Shown here one piece after another: positions 1 to 9,214 of a stretch of 64,000 nucleotides of DNA. The stretch spans positions 8,120,501 through 8,184,500 of the forward strand of contig NZ_CP073766.1 in NCBI RefSeq assembly GCF_018255755.1, read 5' to 3'. Source of the stretch: Chitinophaga sp. HK235 (GTDB taxonomy: Bacteria; Bacteroidota; Bacteroidia; Chitinophagales; Chitinophagaceae). A program made the translations under genes and the position numbers. Within the stretch, counting starts at the first letter, position 1. The number at the start of each line of letters is the position of its first letter. Below the pieces are notes generated by a model. That model searched no databases. It saw only the letters and a program-made list of their open reading frames with translations, and was not told the origin of the DNA.

Positions 1-71
1 TTGAAATAAAAGTTCATAGAGAGGCCGGGCATTTTTAATGCGGCTTTAATGCCCGCCAACATAAACATTCC

Positions 72-79
72 TAATTTTG
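72..79 (+). promoter_or_regulatory. Candidate -7 promoter element of the two-component operon
   Basis: TAATTTTG matches the Bacteroidota -7 consensus TAnnTTTG and lies 30 bases before the ATG at 110. No clear -33 TTG was seen at the expected spacing, so this is a half match. Confidence 0.35.
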
Positions 80-109
80 CATAGATCATAGTATAATAAT
101 ACTGAATGT

Positions 110-811
110 ATGAAAATATTGGTTATTGAAGATGAATCCAAAGTAGGTGCCTTTATTAAAAGAGGACTGGAAGAACATCATCATCAGGTGGAAGTGTATA
201 CAGACGGACTGTTGGGACAGCAGGCCGCCATAGCAGAAGACTATGATCTGGTGATCCTCGACATCATGTTGCCCGGCATCAACGGGCTCACTATCTGCAG
301 AAACCTCCGGGCCCGCGATGTGACAGCCCCGGTACTGATGCTGACAGCCCTTAACGCTACCCATGATATTGTGGATGGTCTCAATGCCGGCGCAGATGAC
401 TATCTCGCTAAACCCTTCCACTTCTCTGAGCTGGTAGCCAGGGTGAATGCACTGTCACGCCGTAAAAACAATTTCAAACAGGAAAAGGAAATCCTTGCCC
501 TGGCAGACCTGCGCCTGGATACCACCTCCAAAACAGCCAGCAGGGAAGGACAGGAGATCACCCTCACCGCCAAGGAATACGCATTGCTGGAATTGTTGCT
601 CAAAAACACCGGCAAGGTGCTGTCCCGCGCTCTTATCTCCGAAGCCGTATGGGGACTGGAGTTCGACACCGGCACTAACACAATAGATGTTTACGTGAAC
701 TATCTCCGCAACAAAATAGAAAAGGGTTTCAGCGGTGAAAAGCTGATCCACACAGTGGTGGGGATGGGGTACGTCATGAAAGTTAAAGGTACCTGGCAGC
801 AACAGCTATGA
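110..811 (+). CDS. OmpR-family response regulator (CusR-like)
   Basis: This is a DNA-binding response regulator of 233 residues, the usual length of the family. The receiver domain covers about residues 1-115: the acidic pair is at E8-D9, the phosphoacceptor is D51 in LVILDIMLP, and the conserved lysine is in LAKPF. A winged-helix Trans_reg_C domain covers about 128-228, with TIDVYVNYLRNKI as the recognition region. It overlaps the kinase gene by the four bases ATGA, so the two are probably translationally coupled. The metal-efflux genes immediately downstream suggest that it controls them, as CusR or CzcR do; that is inferred from position. Confidence 0.93.
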   Translation: MKILVIEDESKVGAFIKRGLEEHHHQVEVYTDGLLGQQAAIAEDYDLVILDIMLPGINGLTICRNLRARDVTAPVLMLTALNATHDIVDGLNAGADDYLAKPFHFSELVARVNALSRRKNNFKQEKEILALADLRLDTTSKTASREGQEITLTAKEYALLELLLKNTGKVLSRALISEAVWGLEFDTGTNTIDVYVNYLRNKIEKGFSGEKLIHTVVGMGYVMKVKGTWQQQL

Positions 812-2181
812 AGATAAGACATCGTTTATCACTACAGTTTACCCTTATCACTGGTATTATCCTCACCGGGGTGTTTATCCTGATATATCTCCTGTCTGCC
901 CAGTATATCCGCAACAGCTTCTTTAAACTGTTGCAGGTAAGGGCGCTCGTAACAGCCCAGGTATACCTCGAAAAAGATGAGCTCACCAAAAAGAAATTTC
1001 TGGAGATAGAAAAAAGCTATCGCCAGAGCATCCCCGACGAATCCAGCAATATCTACGACCAGGAAGATAAACCTGTTTTCCTGGAGAATATCAAATATAC
1101 CTGGCCCAACTCTCTGCTCAACACCATCCGTAAAACAGGCACCTATCGCTTTACCTTCGGGGAAAATAAATATGGTGTAGGCATGTTTTATCCCGATAAT
1201 CAGGGCGACTTTGTAGTGATCGTGACGGCCAAAAACAAGCCCGGAGAACAACAGCTGCAGTACCTGGCACTGATCCTGGGCATCATCCTCTGTATATCGC
1301 TGCTGGTCACTTACGGGCTGGGGCAGTGGTTTGCCAGCAAAGCCCTGCAGCCGATCCAAAGCATCAACCGTCAGGTAAAACGTATCCGTTCCAACAACCT
1401 GCACATGCGGGTGGAACAAGGCCGCAACAAAGATGAAATTGATGAACTGGCCAGGAACTTCAATGAATTATTGCAGCACATGGAACAGGCTTTTGAAATG
1501 CAGCGTTCTTTTGTGTCTAATGCATCCCATGAGTTGCGTACTCCCTTGACCACCATTATCGGTGAAATTGAAGTAACCCTTCACCGCGAACGAAATAAAG
1601 AAGACTACATCACCACCCTCAGCACAGTGCTGGACGAGTCAGAGAAACTCAAAATGATCACCGACGGCCTGCTGCAGCTCACCAGAGTGGATGTGATCCT
1701 TACTGCTGCCAACACAGAACTGGTGCGGCTCGACGAAATGCTGTGGGAAATACAGGAACACTGGCGTTATAAGACTCCACCGCTGCAGGCAGACGTGATC
1801 ATGAACGATATGCCTGAAGATGCAGCCCGCCTGACTTTGCGGGGTAACAGAGCCTTGCTCATGCTGGCACTGCAGAACATCGTAAGGAATGGCTTTAAGT
1901 TTTCGTATAACCAGCCCGTTAGTCTCCGCCTTACCTATAACAAAAGCGGCATGGTACTGTCTGTCAGCGATAAAGGCATTGGTATCGCGCCCAGTGAACA
2001 GGATAAAATATTTATGCCCCTTTACCGGGCAGACAACGCCTATACATTTTCCGGCTATGGCATCGGACTGGCTATGGCCCAGAGAATCTTCCAGCTCCAT
2101 CAGGCCTCCATTACTGTCAGCAGTGTTCTCGGTCAGGGAACAACCTTTAACATTTTTTTTCCCGCTGAGATTAAAATCTAA
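808..2181 (+). CDS. Two-component sensor histidine kinase (CusS/CzcS-like)
   Basis: An inner-membrane sensor kinase of 457 residues. It has a transmembrane helix at about residues 10-32, a periplasmic sensor loop to about 150, a second helix at about 152-172, a HAMP linker, and a HisKA dimerisation helix with the phosphoacceptor H241 in SNASHELRTP. The HATPase domain shows the N box (NIVRNGFKFS) and a G box (SDKGIGIA). The order and length match CusS/HprS-type heavy-metal sensors. The start overlaps the response-regulator stop, giving a cotranscribed pair. The periplasmic loop has no obvious metal-binding His/Cys cluster, so the ligand is not readable from the sequence. Confidence 0.92.
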   Translation: MKIRHRLSLQFTLITGIILTGVFILIYLLSAQYIRNSFFKLLQVRALVTAQVYLEKDELTKKKFLEIEKSYRQSIPDESSNIYDQEDKPVFLENIKYTWPNSLLNTIRKTGTYRFTFGENKYGVGMFYPDNQGDFVVIVTAKNKPGEQQLQYLALILGIILCISLLVTYGLGQWFASKALQPIQSINRQVKRIRSNNLHMRVEQGRNKDEIDELARNFNELLQHMEQAFEMQRSFVSNASHELRTPLTTIIGEIEVTLHRERNKEDYITTLSTVLDESEKLKMITDGLLQLTRVDVILTAANTELVRLDEMLWEIQEHWRYKTPPLQADVIMNDMPEDAARLTLRGNRALLMLALQNIVRNGFKFSYNQPVSLRLTYNKSGMVLSVSDKGIGIAPSEQDKIFMPLYRADNAYTFSGYGIGLAMAQRIFQLHQASITVSSVLGQGTTFNIFFPAEIKI

Positions 2182-2251
2182 TTTTGTTTTAACTTCATTC
2201 TAATTACTGCTTAATAGCCTATCGCCATCTTTGCAACGAAAAATATGTTGT

Positions 2252-3532
2252 ATGACGAATAGACTAGCATTACACGCCTTATCTGTACTGTTGGGCATCC
2301 TGTGGTGTAGCTGCGTTTTTGCGCAAACACCGGATACCCTGAGAATGACACTACCAGAGGCGGAACAGCAGCTCCTCCAGAAAAATATCACCCTGCTGGC
2401 CCAGCGGTTTAATGTAGACGCGGCCAAAGCAGGAGTCATCACTGCCAAACTTTGGGACAATCCCCAAGTGACTTTCGAGAATGTTTTATACAGTCACACC
2501 ACCAAAAAACTGTTTGATTTCGGCTACGATGGAGAGAATTCACTCCAGGTACAGCAGTTGATTAGGATTGCCGGCCATCGCAACAATGCGATCAAAGTGG
2601 CACAGAGCAACGTGAAAATGACAGAGTACCAGTTCTTCGATTTGTTACGTACACTGCGTTTCTCACTCCATGATAACTTCATTGATCTGTACTATAAAAA
2701 ACAATCCCTTCAGACTTTTGGCCGTCAGATAGCCTTCCTGCAGCAGATTGTAAAGGTGTTTGAACAACAGAAGGCCATGGGGAATATTGCTCCCAAAGAA
2801 ATCATCCGTATCAAATCATTGTTATATGATCTGCAGCATGATGCACTGGAACTGTCCAATGATATCCAGCAAACTCAGTCGGATCTGGCATTGCTGATGC
2901 GGGTGCCTGCCACTACAGTCATAGAACCACAGCTGCCGGAAGCCTTGCCGGACGTGCCTGCACAGGCCTTATCTTACCAGAACCTGCTTGATGCCGCACG
3001 TGCCAACCGCTACGATCTGAAAATAGCCCAGGAAAACGTGCAGTATAATAATCTTAATCTCCGTCTGCAAAAGTCTTTAGCTATCCCTGATATACAAATG
3101 GGATTCTCCTACGATAAACAGGGTAACTTCGAAAGAAATTACAACGGCCTCAATATATCCATGCCATTGCCCATCTTTAACCGTAACCAGGGCAATATCA
3201 AAATGGCAAAGGCCACACTGGAAAACAGCAAGCTGCAACTTACCGGAACACAGGATCAGCTGGAACATGATGTGATGAACAGCCTTCAGCAGGCACTGAA
3301 AACAGATAAGCTGATGAAGGAATTTGATCCCGGCTTCGAACAGGAATACACCGCTCTGATGCATGAAGTGGAGAAAAACTACGGACTGCATTACATTGGA
3401 CTGCTGGAGTTCATCGACCTCTACGATGCTTACCGGAACAACGTGCTCAAAATGAATGAGCTCAAATACAACCGACTCAATGCACTGGAGCAGATCAACT
3501 TCGCTACCGGTTCCACTATCTACCATTTCTGA
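2252..3532 (+). CDS. TolC-family outer membrane efflux protein (CzcC/CusC-like)
   Basis: The outer-membrane channel of a tripartite RND pump, about 426 residues. The ATG at 2252 is preferred over an in-frame TTG at 2231 because it gives a clean signal peptide ending in CVFAQ. The rest is the alpha-helical TolC repeat pattern, with long amphipathic helices rich in Q, L and N (for example around residues 90-210 and 280-410), typical of OEP-domain proteins. It is 17 bases before the adaptor gene and is read in the same direction as the adaptor and the pump, so the three form one operon behind the two-component genes. Confidence 0.9.
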   Translation: MTNRLALHALSVLLGILWCSCVFAQTPDTLRMTLPEAEQQLLQKNITLLAQRFNVDAAKAGVITAKLWDNPQVTFENVLYSHTTKKLFDFGYDGENSLQVQQLIRIAGHRNNAIKVAQSNVKMTEYQFFDLLRTLRFSLHDNFIDLYYKKQSLQTFGRQIAFLQQIVKVFEQQKAMGNIAPKEIIRIKSLLYDLQHDALELSNDIQQTQSDLALLMRVPATTVIEPQLPEALPDVPAQALSYQNLLDAARANRYDLKIAQENVQYNNLNLRLQKSLAIPDIQMGFSYDKQGNFERNYNGLNISMPLPIFNRNQGNIKMAKATLENSKLQLTGTQDQLEHDVMNSLQQALKTDKLMKEFDPGFEQEYTALMHEVEKNYGLHYIGLLEFIDLYDAYRNNVLKMNELKYNRLNALEQINFATGSTIYHF

Positions 3533-3549
3533 TAAAACATTCCCGAATC

Positions 3550-4662
3550 ATGCAAAATATTATGAAGCGTTATATACCTGCAGCTGTTTTTATTATATCC
3601 GTTTATGGCATTACCACCAGTTGCGGCAGCAAAAAGACTCCTGAAAAGTCCACCCAGTGGGCACTGACAGATTCTATGCTCCGCACCCTGGTGGTAGATA
3701 CGGCTACCGCCATGCCACTGGAAAGCGAAATTTATCTGACCGGTAAGATCAGTGAGAATGAAGATAAGACCGCCCGTATATTCCCGATGGTAAGCGGTAT
3801 CGTGACAGATGTAAAAGTACATTCCGGCGACTTTGTAAAAAAAGGCCAGGTGCTCGCTGTTATCAAAAGCCCTGAAATGGCCGGATTTACAGCCGATCAG
3901 CGTATCAATGCCAATGATATGGCCACTGCCAAACGCAATATGGAAGTAGCAGAGTCTTTTTATAAAAGCGGACTTAACTCCCAGAAAGACTACGAAGAAG
4001 CCAAACGCAACTACGACAAGGCAGTAGCTGCGTACAATAAATCCAGCGCCGTACTGGAAATTAATGGTGGTGCACATCAGACCAGCTATATGGTGAAAGC
4101 GCCGGTGCCCGGATTTGTAATCAGTAAAAAAACAGCGGAAAATATGCAATGGAGGCCCGACAACTCAGACCCCATCTTTGTGGTGGCCGATCTGAACAAT
4201 GTATGGGCCGTCATCAATGTCTTTGAGTCTGATATTTCCAGTATCCGGGAAGGTGATCCGGTACAGATGTCTACCTTGTCTTATCCCGATAAAACATTTA
4301 CTGGTAGAATCGATAAGATCTATAATGTACTCGACCCGGAAACGAAAGTGATGAAGGCCAGGGTAGTGGTAGACAATCCCGGCTTTTTCCTCAAACCGGA
4401 AATGTTTGTTCGCGCCCAGGCCAAACGACATGCAGATTCCAACCTGGTAAGCATTTCTTCCCGGGGTGTTATTTTCGACCACGATAAATATTATGTGCTG
4501 GTGCTGACCAACGCCAAACCAGGCGTAACGATCCGCGAGGTTAAAATATCCAGAACTGTGGAAGGCCGGACCTATATCGCCTCCGGATTACAGGACGGGG
4601 AGCGTATCATCGCTTCACGGCAGGTATTTATTTATAACACACTGAGCGATCAGCAGCAGTAA
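3550..4662 (+). CDS. RND efflux periplasmic adaptor, HlyD/CzcB-like lipoprotein
   Basis: A membrane fusion protein that links the outer-membrane channel to the inner-membrane pump. The N-terminus has a lipoprotein signal ending in ITTSC, so it is probably lipid-anchored. An ATG at 3562 is an equally good start. A lipoyl/barrel-sandwich segment starts around residue 75 (GIVTDVKVHSGDFVKKGQVL), followed by a short helical hairpin around 115-165 and the beta-barrel region (VQMSTLSYPDKTFTGRI). Length and order fit CzcB/CusB adaptors. There is no N-terminal metal-binding extension rich in Met or His. Confidence 0.9.
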   Translation: MQNIMKRYIPAAVFIISVYGITTSCGSKKTPEKSTQWALTDSMLRTLVVDTATAMPLESEIYLTGKISENEDKTARIFPMVSGIVTDVKVHSGDFVKKGQVLAVIKSPEMAGFTADQRINANDMATAKRNMEVAESFYKSGLNSQKDYEEAKRNYDKAVAAYNKSSAVLEINGGAHQTSYMVKAPVPGFVISKKTAENMQWRPDNSDPIFVVADLNNVWAVINVFESDISSIREGDPVQMSTLSYPDKTFTGRIDKIYNVLDPETKVMKARVVVDNPGFFLKPEMFVRAQAKRHADSNLVSISSRGVIFDHDKYYVLVLTNAKPGVTIREVKISRTVEGRTYIASGLQDGERIIASRQVFIYNTLSDQQQ

Positions 4663-4679
4663 ACCTAAAGGCCAGCATT

Positions 4680-7600
4680 ATGAACAAATTCATTAAGCAA
4701 GTACTTGCTTTTTCTCTTAAGAATAAATACTTCATCTTCTTTGCTGCCGGTGTCATGGCCGTCATGGGGTACATCAGCTTCAAACAGATCGGTGTGGACG
4801 CTTTCCCGGATGTGACCAACACTACTGTGACCATTATCACCCAATGGCAGGGACGCAGTGCCGAAGAAGTGGAGAAATTTGTGACGCGTCCCATCGAAAT
4901 TGCGATGAACCGGGCGCAGAAAAAAACACATATCCGTTCTTCTTCCCTGTTCGGGCTGTCTGTGATAAAAGTGATCTTCGCAGATGATGTCGACGATACT
5001 TTTGCCCGGCAACAGATCAACAACAACCTCGCATCGGCCAACCTGCCAGATGGGGTAGACCCTGAAATTGAACCGCCATACGGGCCTACAGGAGAGATCT
5101 ACCGTTATACCCTGGAAAGCAGCAAGCTGACGATCGAGCAGCTGAAAACACTGCAGGACTGGGTGGTAGAACGTAACCTGCTGGCAGTACCAGGCGTGGC
5201 CGACATCGTGAGCTTCGGTGGTGAAGTGAAAATCTATCAGGTGACCATGAATCCTGATAAAGCCGTGCAATACAGCATCACCGCACAGGAGATGTTTCAG
5301 GCATTGTCAAAAAGTAATATCAACGTAGGGGGTGATGTGATCGTTAAAAACGCGCAAGCATATGTAGTGCGCGGTATCGGGATACTCAACAATGTTGAGG
5401 AAATCAAAAATATCATCGTAGACCATATCGGCGGTACGCCCATCCTGGTAAAAGACGTGGCCGAGGTGACCGTATCGGCGCTGCCCCGTCTGGGCCAGGT
5501 GGGCCGCGACCGTGATAACGACATGGTAGAAGGTATCGTGGTGATGCGTAAAGGGGAAAACCCCGCCAACGTGATTGTAGGATTGAAAGAAAAAATCGAA
5601 GAGCTCAACAGCCGTATCCTGCCCGATGACGTAAAAATCAAAACATTCTATAACAGGGAAGACCTGATCGATTTTTCTACCCACACGGTACTGCACAACA
5701 TGATCGAAGGGATCATCTTTGTAACAGTCATCGTATTCATCTTCATGGCTGACTGGCGTACTACCATCATTGTATCGGTGGTAATACCGCTGGCATTGCT
5801 GTTTGCCTTCATCTGCCTGCGATTGAAAGGAATGAGTGCCAACCTGCTCTCCATGGGGGCCATCGATTTTGGTATCATCATAGACGGGGCCGTGGTAATG
5901 ATGGAGGGCATCTTTGTGATGCTCGACCGAAAGGCCCATCAGGTGGGCATGGAGCGGTTCAACAAACTCAGCAAGCTGGGGATGATCCGCAAGGCCTGTA
6001 TGGAAAATGGTAAAGGTATCTTCTTTGCCAAGCTGATCATTATTACAGGCCTGCTGCCGATCTTCACCTTCGAAAAAGTGGAAGGTAAAATGTTCTCGCC
6101 ACTGGCCTGGACACTCGGTTTTGCCCTGCTGGGTGCTCTGATCCTCACCTTTACGCTGGTACCGGCATTAGCCAGTGTACTGCTGCGGAAGGATGTGAAG
6201 GAGAAACACAACTTTTTCCTGGAATTTGTGCATCGGACCACCTTACGCATGTTTAATTACACCTTCCGCCACAGACGGTTCGTATTCACCATTTCACTGA
6301 TTATCCTGGCCATTGGACTTTACTGTTTCCGCTTTCTGGGTACGGAGTTCCTGCCGCAGCTGAACGAAGGCGCCATCTACATCCGCGCTACCGGTCCGCT
6401 GAGTACTTCGCTCGGCGAGTCGGTAAAAGTAGCAGACGAATTGCGCAAGAAAATACTGACCTTCCCGGAAGTAAGACAGGTGATGTCGCAAACAGGCCGT
6501 CCTAATGATGGTACCGATGCTACCGGTTTTTACAACATAGAGTTTCACGTAGATATCTATCCGCAGGACCAGTGGAAGAGCGGTATCTCCAAGGAAGAAC
6601 TGATACGCCGTATGAACGCCAAACTGGACGGAGAGCCCGGTGTTACGCTCAACTTCTCCCAGCCTATCATGGATAACGTGGAAGAAGCTGTATCAGGTGT
6701 GAAAGGATCTATTGTGGTGAAACTGTTCGGAGATGATTTTAAAGTGGTGGAAAAACATGAAGAACAGATCGAGAAAATTCTTAAGACGGTCAGAGGTATT
6801 GAAGACCTGGGTATCATGCGTAATATCGGCCAGCCGGAGCTGAGGATCAACCTGAACCAGCAGAAAATGGCCCTTTATGGTGTTACCACAGAAGATGCCA
6901 ACTCCGTGATCGAAATGGCGATCGGTGGAAAGGCCGCCACCAAAATTTACGAAGGAGAGAAAAACTTCGATCTGCGTATCCGTTATCCGGAGAGCTTCCG
7001 GGAAAACGAGATAGCTATCGGCAACCTGACCATCCCCACACTGCGTGGTAATAAAATACCACTGAAAGAAATTGCAGACATCAGCCATATCATAGGTCCG
7101 AGTATGATCTATCGCGACAAACACCAGCGTTATGGCGCGATTAAGTTCTCAGTACGTGGCCGTGACCTGGGAAGCACGATAGCAGAGGCTCAGCATAAAG
7201 TACATGAACAGATCACACTGCCTAAAGGTTATTCCCTGGAGTGGGCCGGTGATTTTGAAAACCAGGAACGCGCTACCCAAAGACTTACGCAGGTGGTGCC
7301 AATCAGTCTGTTTCTGATCTTCCTGTTCCTGTTCATCCTGTTCGGTAAGGTAAAGGATTCCCTGCTGGTATTAAACAACGTGCCTTTTGCCATCATCGGA
7401 GGTATTTTCTCGCTGTGGCTGACAGGCGTCAACTTCAGTATCTCTGCCGGTATCGGCTTCATTGCATTGTTTGGTATCTGTGTACAAAACGGGGTGATAC
7501 TGCTGACAAAATTCAAAACGAATATCCGGACCATGCATCAATACTCGGATTTTAATCTCTCCAAAGCTATTCAGGAGGGGGTGGAATCCCGTATCCGTCC

Positions 7601-7799
7601 GGTGGTCATGACGGCCATGATGGCGGCCATCGGTTTGCTGCCCGCCGCGATGAGCCATGGCATCGGTTCTGAAACAGCCCGCCCGCTGGCCCGTGTGGTA
7701 ATCGGCGGTCTGATAACAGATACTCTGTTCAACCTGTTTATTTTCCCGATAGTCTTTTATTGGGTGTACAGGAGAATGTTACGTAAAGCAGAGCAGTGA
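4680..7799 (+). CDS. Heavy-metal RND efflux pump, CzcA/CusA family
   Basis: A proton-driven inner-membrane exporter of the HME-RND family, 1039 residues, the full length for the family. It has the family architecture: one N-terminal helix, a large periplasmic loop, a bundle of six helices (about 335-530), a second periplasmic loop and a second bundle (about 860-1030). The TM4 motif has D396, D402 and E409 in DFGIIIDGAVVMME. This is the spacing of the CzcA (Co/Zn/Cd/Ni) group; Cu/Ag pumps of the CusA type usually lack this pattern. It ends the operon that begins with the response regulator and is followed by a hairpin terminator. Confidence 0.93.
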   Translation: MNKFIKQVLAFSLKNKYFIFFAAGVMAVMGYISFKQIGVDAFPDVTNTTVTIITQWQGRSAEEVEKFVTRPIEIAMNRAQKKTHIRSSSLFGLSVIKVIFADDVDDTFARQQINNNLASANLPDGVDPEIEPPYGPTGEIYRYTLESSKLTIEQLKTLQDWVVERNLLAVPGVADIVSFGGEVKIYQVTMNPDKAVQYSITAQEMFQALSKSNINVGGDVIVKNAQAYVVRGIGILNNVEEIKNIIVDHIGGTPILVKDVAEVTVSALPRLGQVGRDRDNDMVEGIVVMRKGENPANVIVGLKEKIEELNSRILPDDVKIKTFYNREDLIDFSTHTVLHNMIEGIIFVTVIVFIFMADWRTTIIVSVVIPLALLFAFICLRLKGMSANLLSMGAIDFGIIIDGAVVMMEGIFVMLDRKAHQVGMERFNKLSKLGMIRKACMENGKGIFFAKLIIITGLLPIFTFEKVEGKMFSPLAWTLGFALLGALILTFTLVPALASVLLRKDVKEKHNFFLEFVHRTTLRMFNYTFRHRRFVFTISLIILAIGLYCFRFLGTEFLPQLNEGAIYIRATGPLSTSLGESVKVADELRKKILTFPEVRQVMSQTGRPNDGTDATGFYNIEFHVDIYPQDQWKSGISKEELIRRMNAKLDGEPGVTLNFSQPIMDNVEEAVSGVKGSIVVKLFGDDFKVVEKHEEQIEKILKTVRGIEDLGIMRNIGQPELRINLNQQKMALYGVTTEDANSVIEMAIGGKAATKIYEGEKNFDLRIRYPESFRENEIAIGNLTIPTLRGNKIPLKEIADISHIIGPSMIYRDKHQRYGAIKFSVRGRDLGSTIAEAQHKVHEQITLPKGYSLEWAGDFENQERATQRLTQVVPISLFLIFLFLFILFGKVKDSLLVLNNVPFAIIGGIFSLWLTGVNFSISAGIGFIALFGICVQNGVILLTKFKTNIRTMHQYSDFNLSKAIQEGVESRIRPVVMTAMMAAIGLLPAAMSHGIGSETARPLARVVIGGLITDTLFNLFIFPIVFYWVYRRMLRKAEQ

Positions 7800-7828
7800 T
7801 AAACTGTGATAACAGATGATTAAAAGTG

Positions 7829-7878
7829 ATGCCCCTGATAAGTTTGTTAAATACATTAACCAAACGTATCAGGGGCAT
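7829..7878. terminator. Bidirectional hairpin between convergent genes
   Basis: A perfect 12-bp inverted repeat (7829-7840 with 7867-7878, arm ATGCCCCTGATA), extended inwards by a GTTTG/CAAAC pairing, lies between the converging RND pump and AI-2E genes. It probably ends transcripts from both sides. Confidence 0.7.
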
Positions 7879-7946
7879 TTGTATTGATCAAAATGATCCT
7901 GGTTCAAAACATATCAGGAGTATCATTTTACATTAAATGAATCAAG

Positions 7947-9086
7947 TTACCGGGGGGCTTGTTCTTGTCCCTGGTCCTGATCATTCTTCTTTTCCTGAAT
8001 CTTATCTTCTGTTACCTCGCTGGCTTTTTTGACCACTTCTTTTTGTTCATCACCCAGCAGAATGGCCCAGGGATTCATGTAGTCCACACTCTCGCAAACG
8101 ATTTTGATAATGGCGATGATAGGGATGGCGAGGAACATGCCGGGGATACCCCATAACATATTGCCCAGTACAACACCAATGATGGTAACCAGTGCATTGA
8201 TCTTCACTTTGGACCCTACGATGCGTGGCAGCAGTACGTTACTGTCGAGCAGATGAACAAGAAACAGTGCGATGCCTACCTGGAGGGCAGCGAGGGGCGT
8301 GCTGGTGGTAAGGGTTACCAGCATGCTGATGATCAGTGCGGTAAAGATGCCGATATAGGGAATGATGTTGAAGATGGCTGCCATGACCCCTAACAGGATA
8401 GCGTATTTGATGCCCAGTATCAGAAATACGGTCGTATTGAGGATTGCCACTACTACCATTTCTATCATGAGGCCGCCTACATAACTTTTGATAATGAAGC
8501 GGGTTCGTGCTACTAAGCCCAGCAGTGTTTCCCGGTGTTTCTCATGGAAAAGCCTTACCAGGAAGGTGACCAGCAGCTTGCGGTAGAACAGTATGAAAAA
8601 CGAATAAAGCAATACAAAAACGATAAAGATGATCAGCGAAGACAGGGAGAGAAAGGTTTGGCTGATGAAGCTGGTGGCTGTGCCCAGGGTGCCGAGCGCA
8701 GCTTTTTGCAGATAGCTCAGCTGGGCATTGGAACTGATGTGAAACTTTTCATCGATCCAGGCCTGCAGGGAATTGACAGTAAATATCAGCTTTTTTTCCA
8801 GCTGGGGGAAGTCGGCAATAAATGACTGCATCTGTGTGCCCATCAACAGCATAATCACCACTATCACCACTATAAACAGCAGCACCGACAGCGCGGCAGC
8901 CAGGCCTCTGGGAAACTTGTACTTCTCCAGAAAAAGGGATACAGGTAGTAACATGATGGAAATCAGAAAGGCAAATAACAGCGGGATAATGATTTCCCTG
9001 CCTACATGCGCAATGTATACCATTAAAATGAGCGACAACAGGGTAAAGGTGAGTCTCGCATTAAAGGGGAGCTTAAACTCGGTCAT
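7947..9086 (-). CDS. AI-2E family transporter (PerM/TqsA-like permease)
   Basis: An integral inner-membrane protein of about 379 residues. A hydrophobic pair of helices at the N-terminus is followed by a soluble segment at about 75-130, then paired helices up to about residue 330, including the family-typical stretch GIPGMFLAIPIIAIIKI near the end. The C-terminal tail is charged (K/E/Q-rich). The ATG at 9086 (MTEFKLPFN) is preferred; an upstream in-frame ATG at 9161 would add an implausible polar leader and run through the promoter. The family includes exporters of AI-2 and small molecules as well as Na+/H+ antiporters, so the substrate is open. Confidence 0.88.
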   Translation of the reverse strand: MTEFKLPFNARLTFTLLSLILMVYIAHVGREIIIPLLFAFLISIMLLPVSLFLEKYKFPRGLAAALSVLLFIVVIVVIMLLMGTQMQSFIADFPQLEKKLIFTVNSLQAWIDEKFHISSNAQLSYLQKAALGTLGTATSFISQTFLSLSSLIIFIVFVLLYSFFILFYRKLLVTFLVRLFHEKHRETLLGLVARTRFIIKSYVGGLMIEMVVVAILNTTVFLILGIKYAILLGVMAAIFNIIPYIGIFTALIISMLVTLTTSTPLAALQVGIALFLVHLLDSNVLLPRIVGSKVKINALVTIIGVVLGNMLWGIPGMFLAIPIIAIIKIVCESVDYMNPWAILLGDEQKEVVKKASEVTEDKIQEKKNDQDQGQEQAPR

Positions 9087-9103
9087 GGATTTTTCTTTTA
9101 AGT

Positions 9104-9111
9104 CAAATTTA
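9104..9111 (-). promoter_or_regulatory. Candidate -7 element for the AI-2E gene
   Basis: Read on the minus strand the sequence is TAAATTTG, an exact TAnnTTTG match ending 17 bases before the ATG at 9086. This supports the downstream start over the one at 9161. No convincing -33 element was seen. Confidence 0.4.
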
Positions 9112-9214
9112 TTAAAAATCAGTTGTTTTTGTATGTAAAATTGTCTAATGCCGGATTTCATTGTATATCATCCGCTCATTTGGTATTTTGTTGACCGCTA
9201 GAAAAATTTCCATT

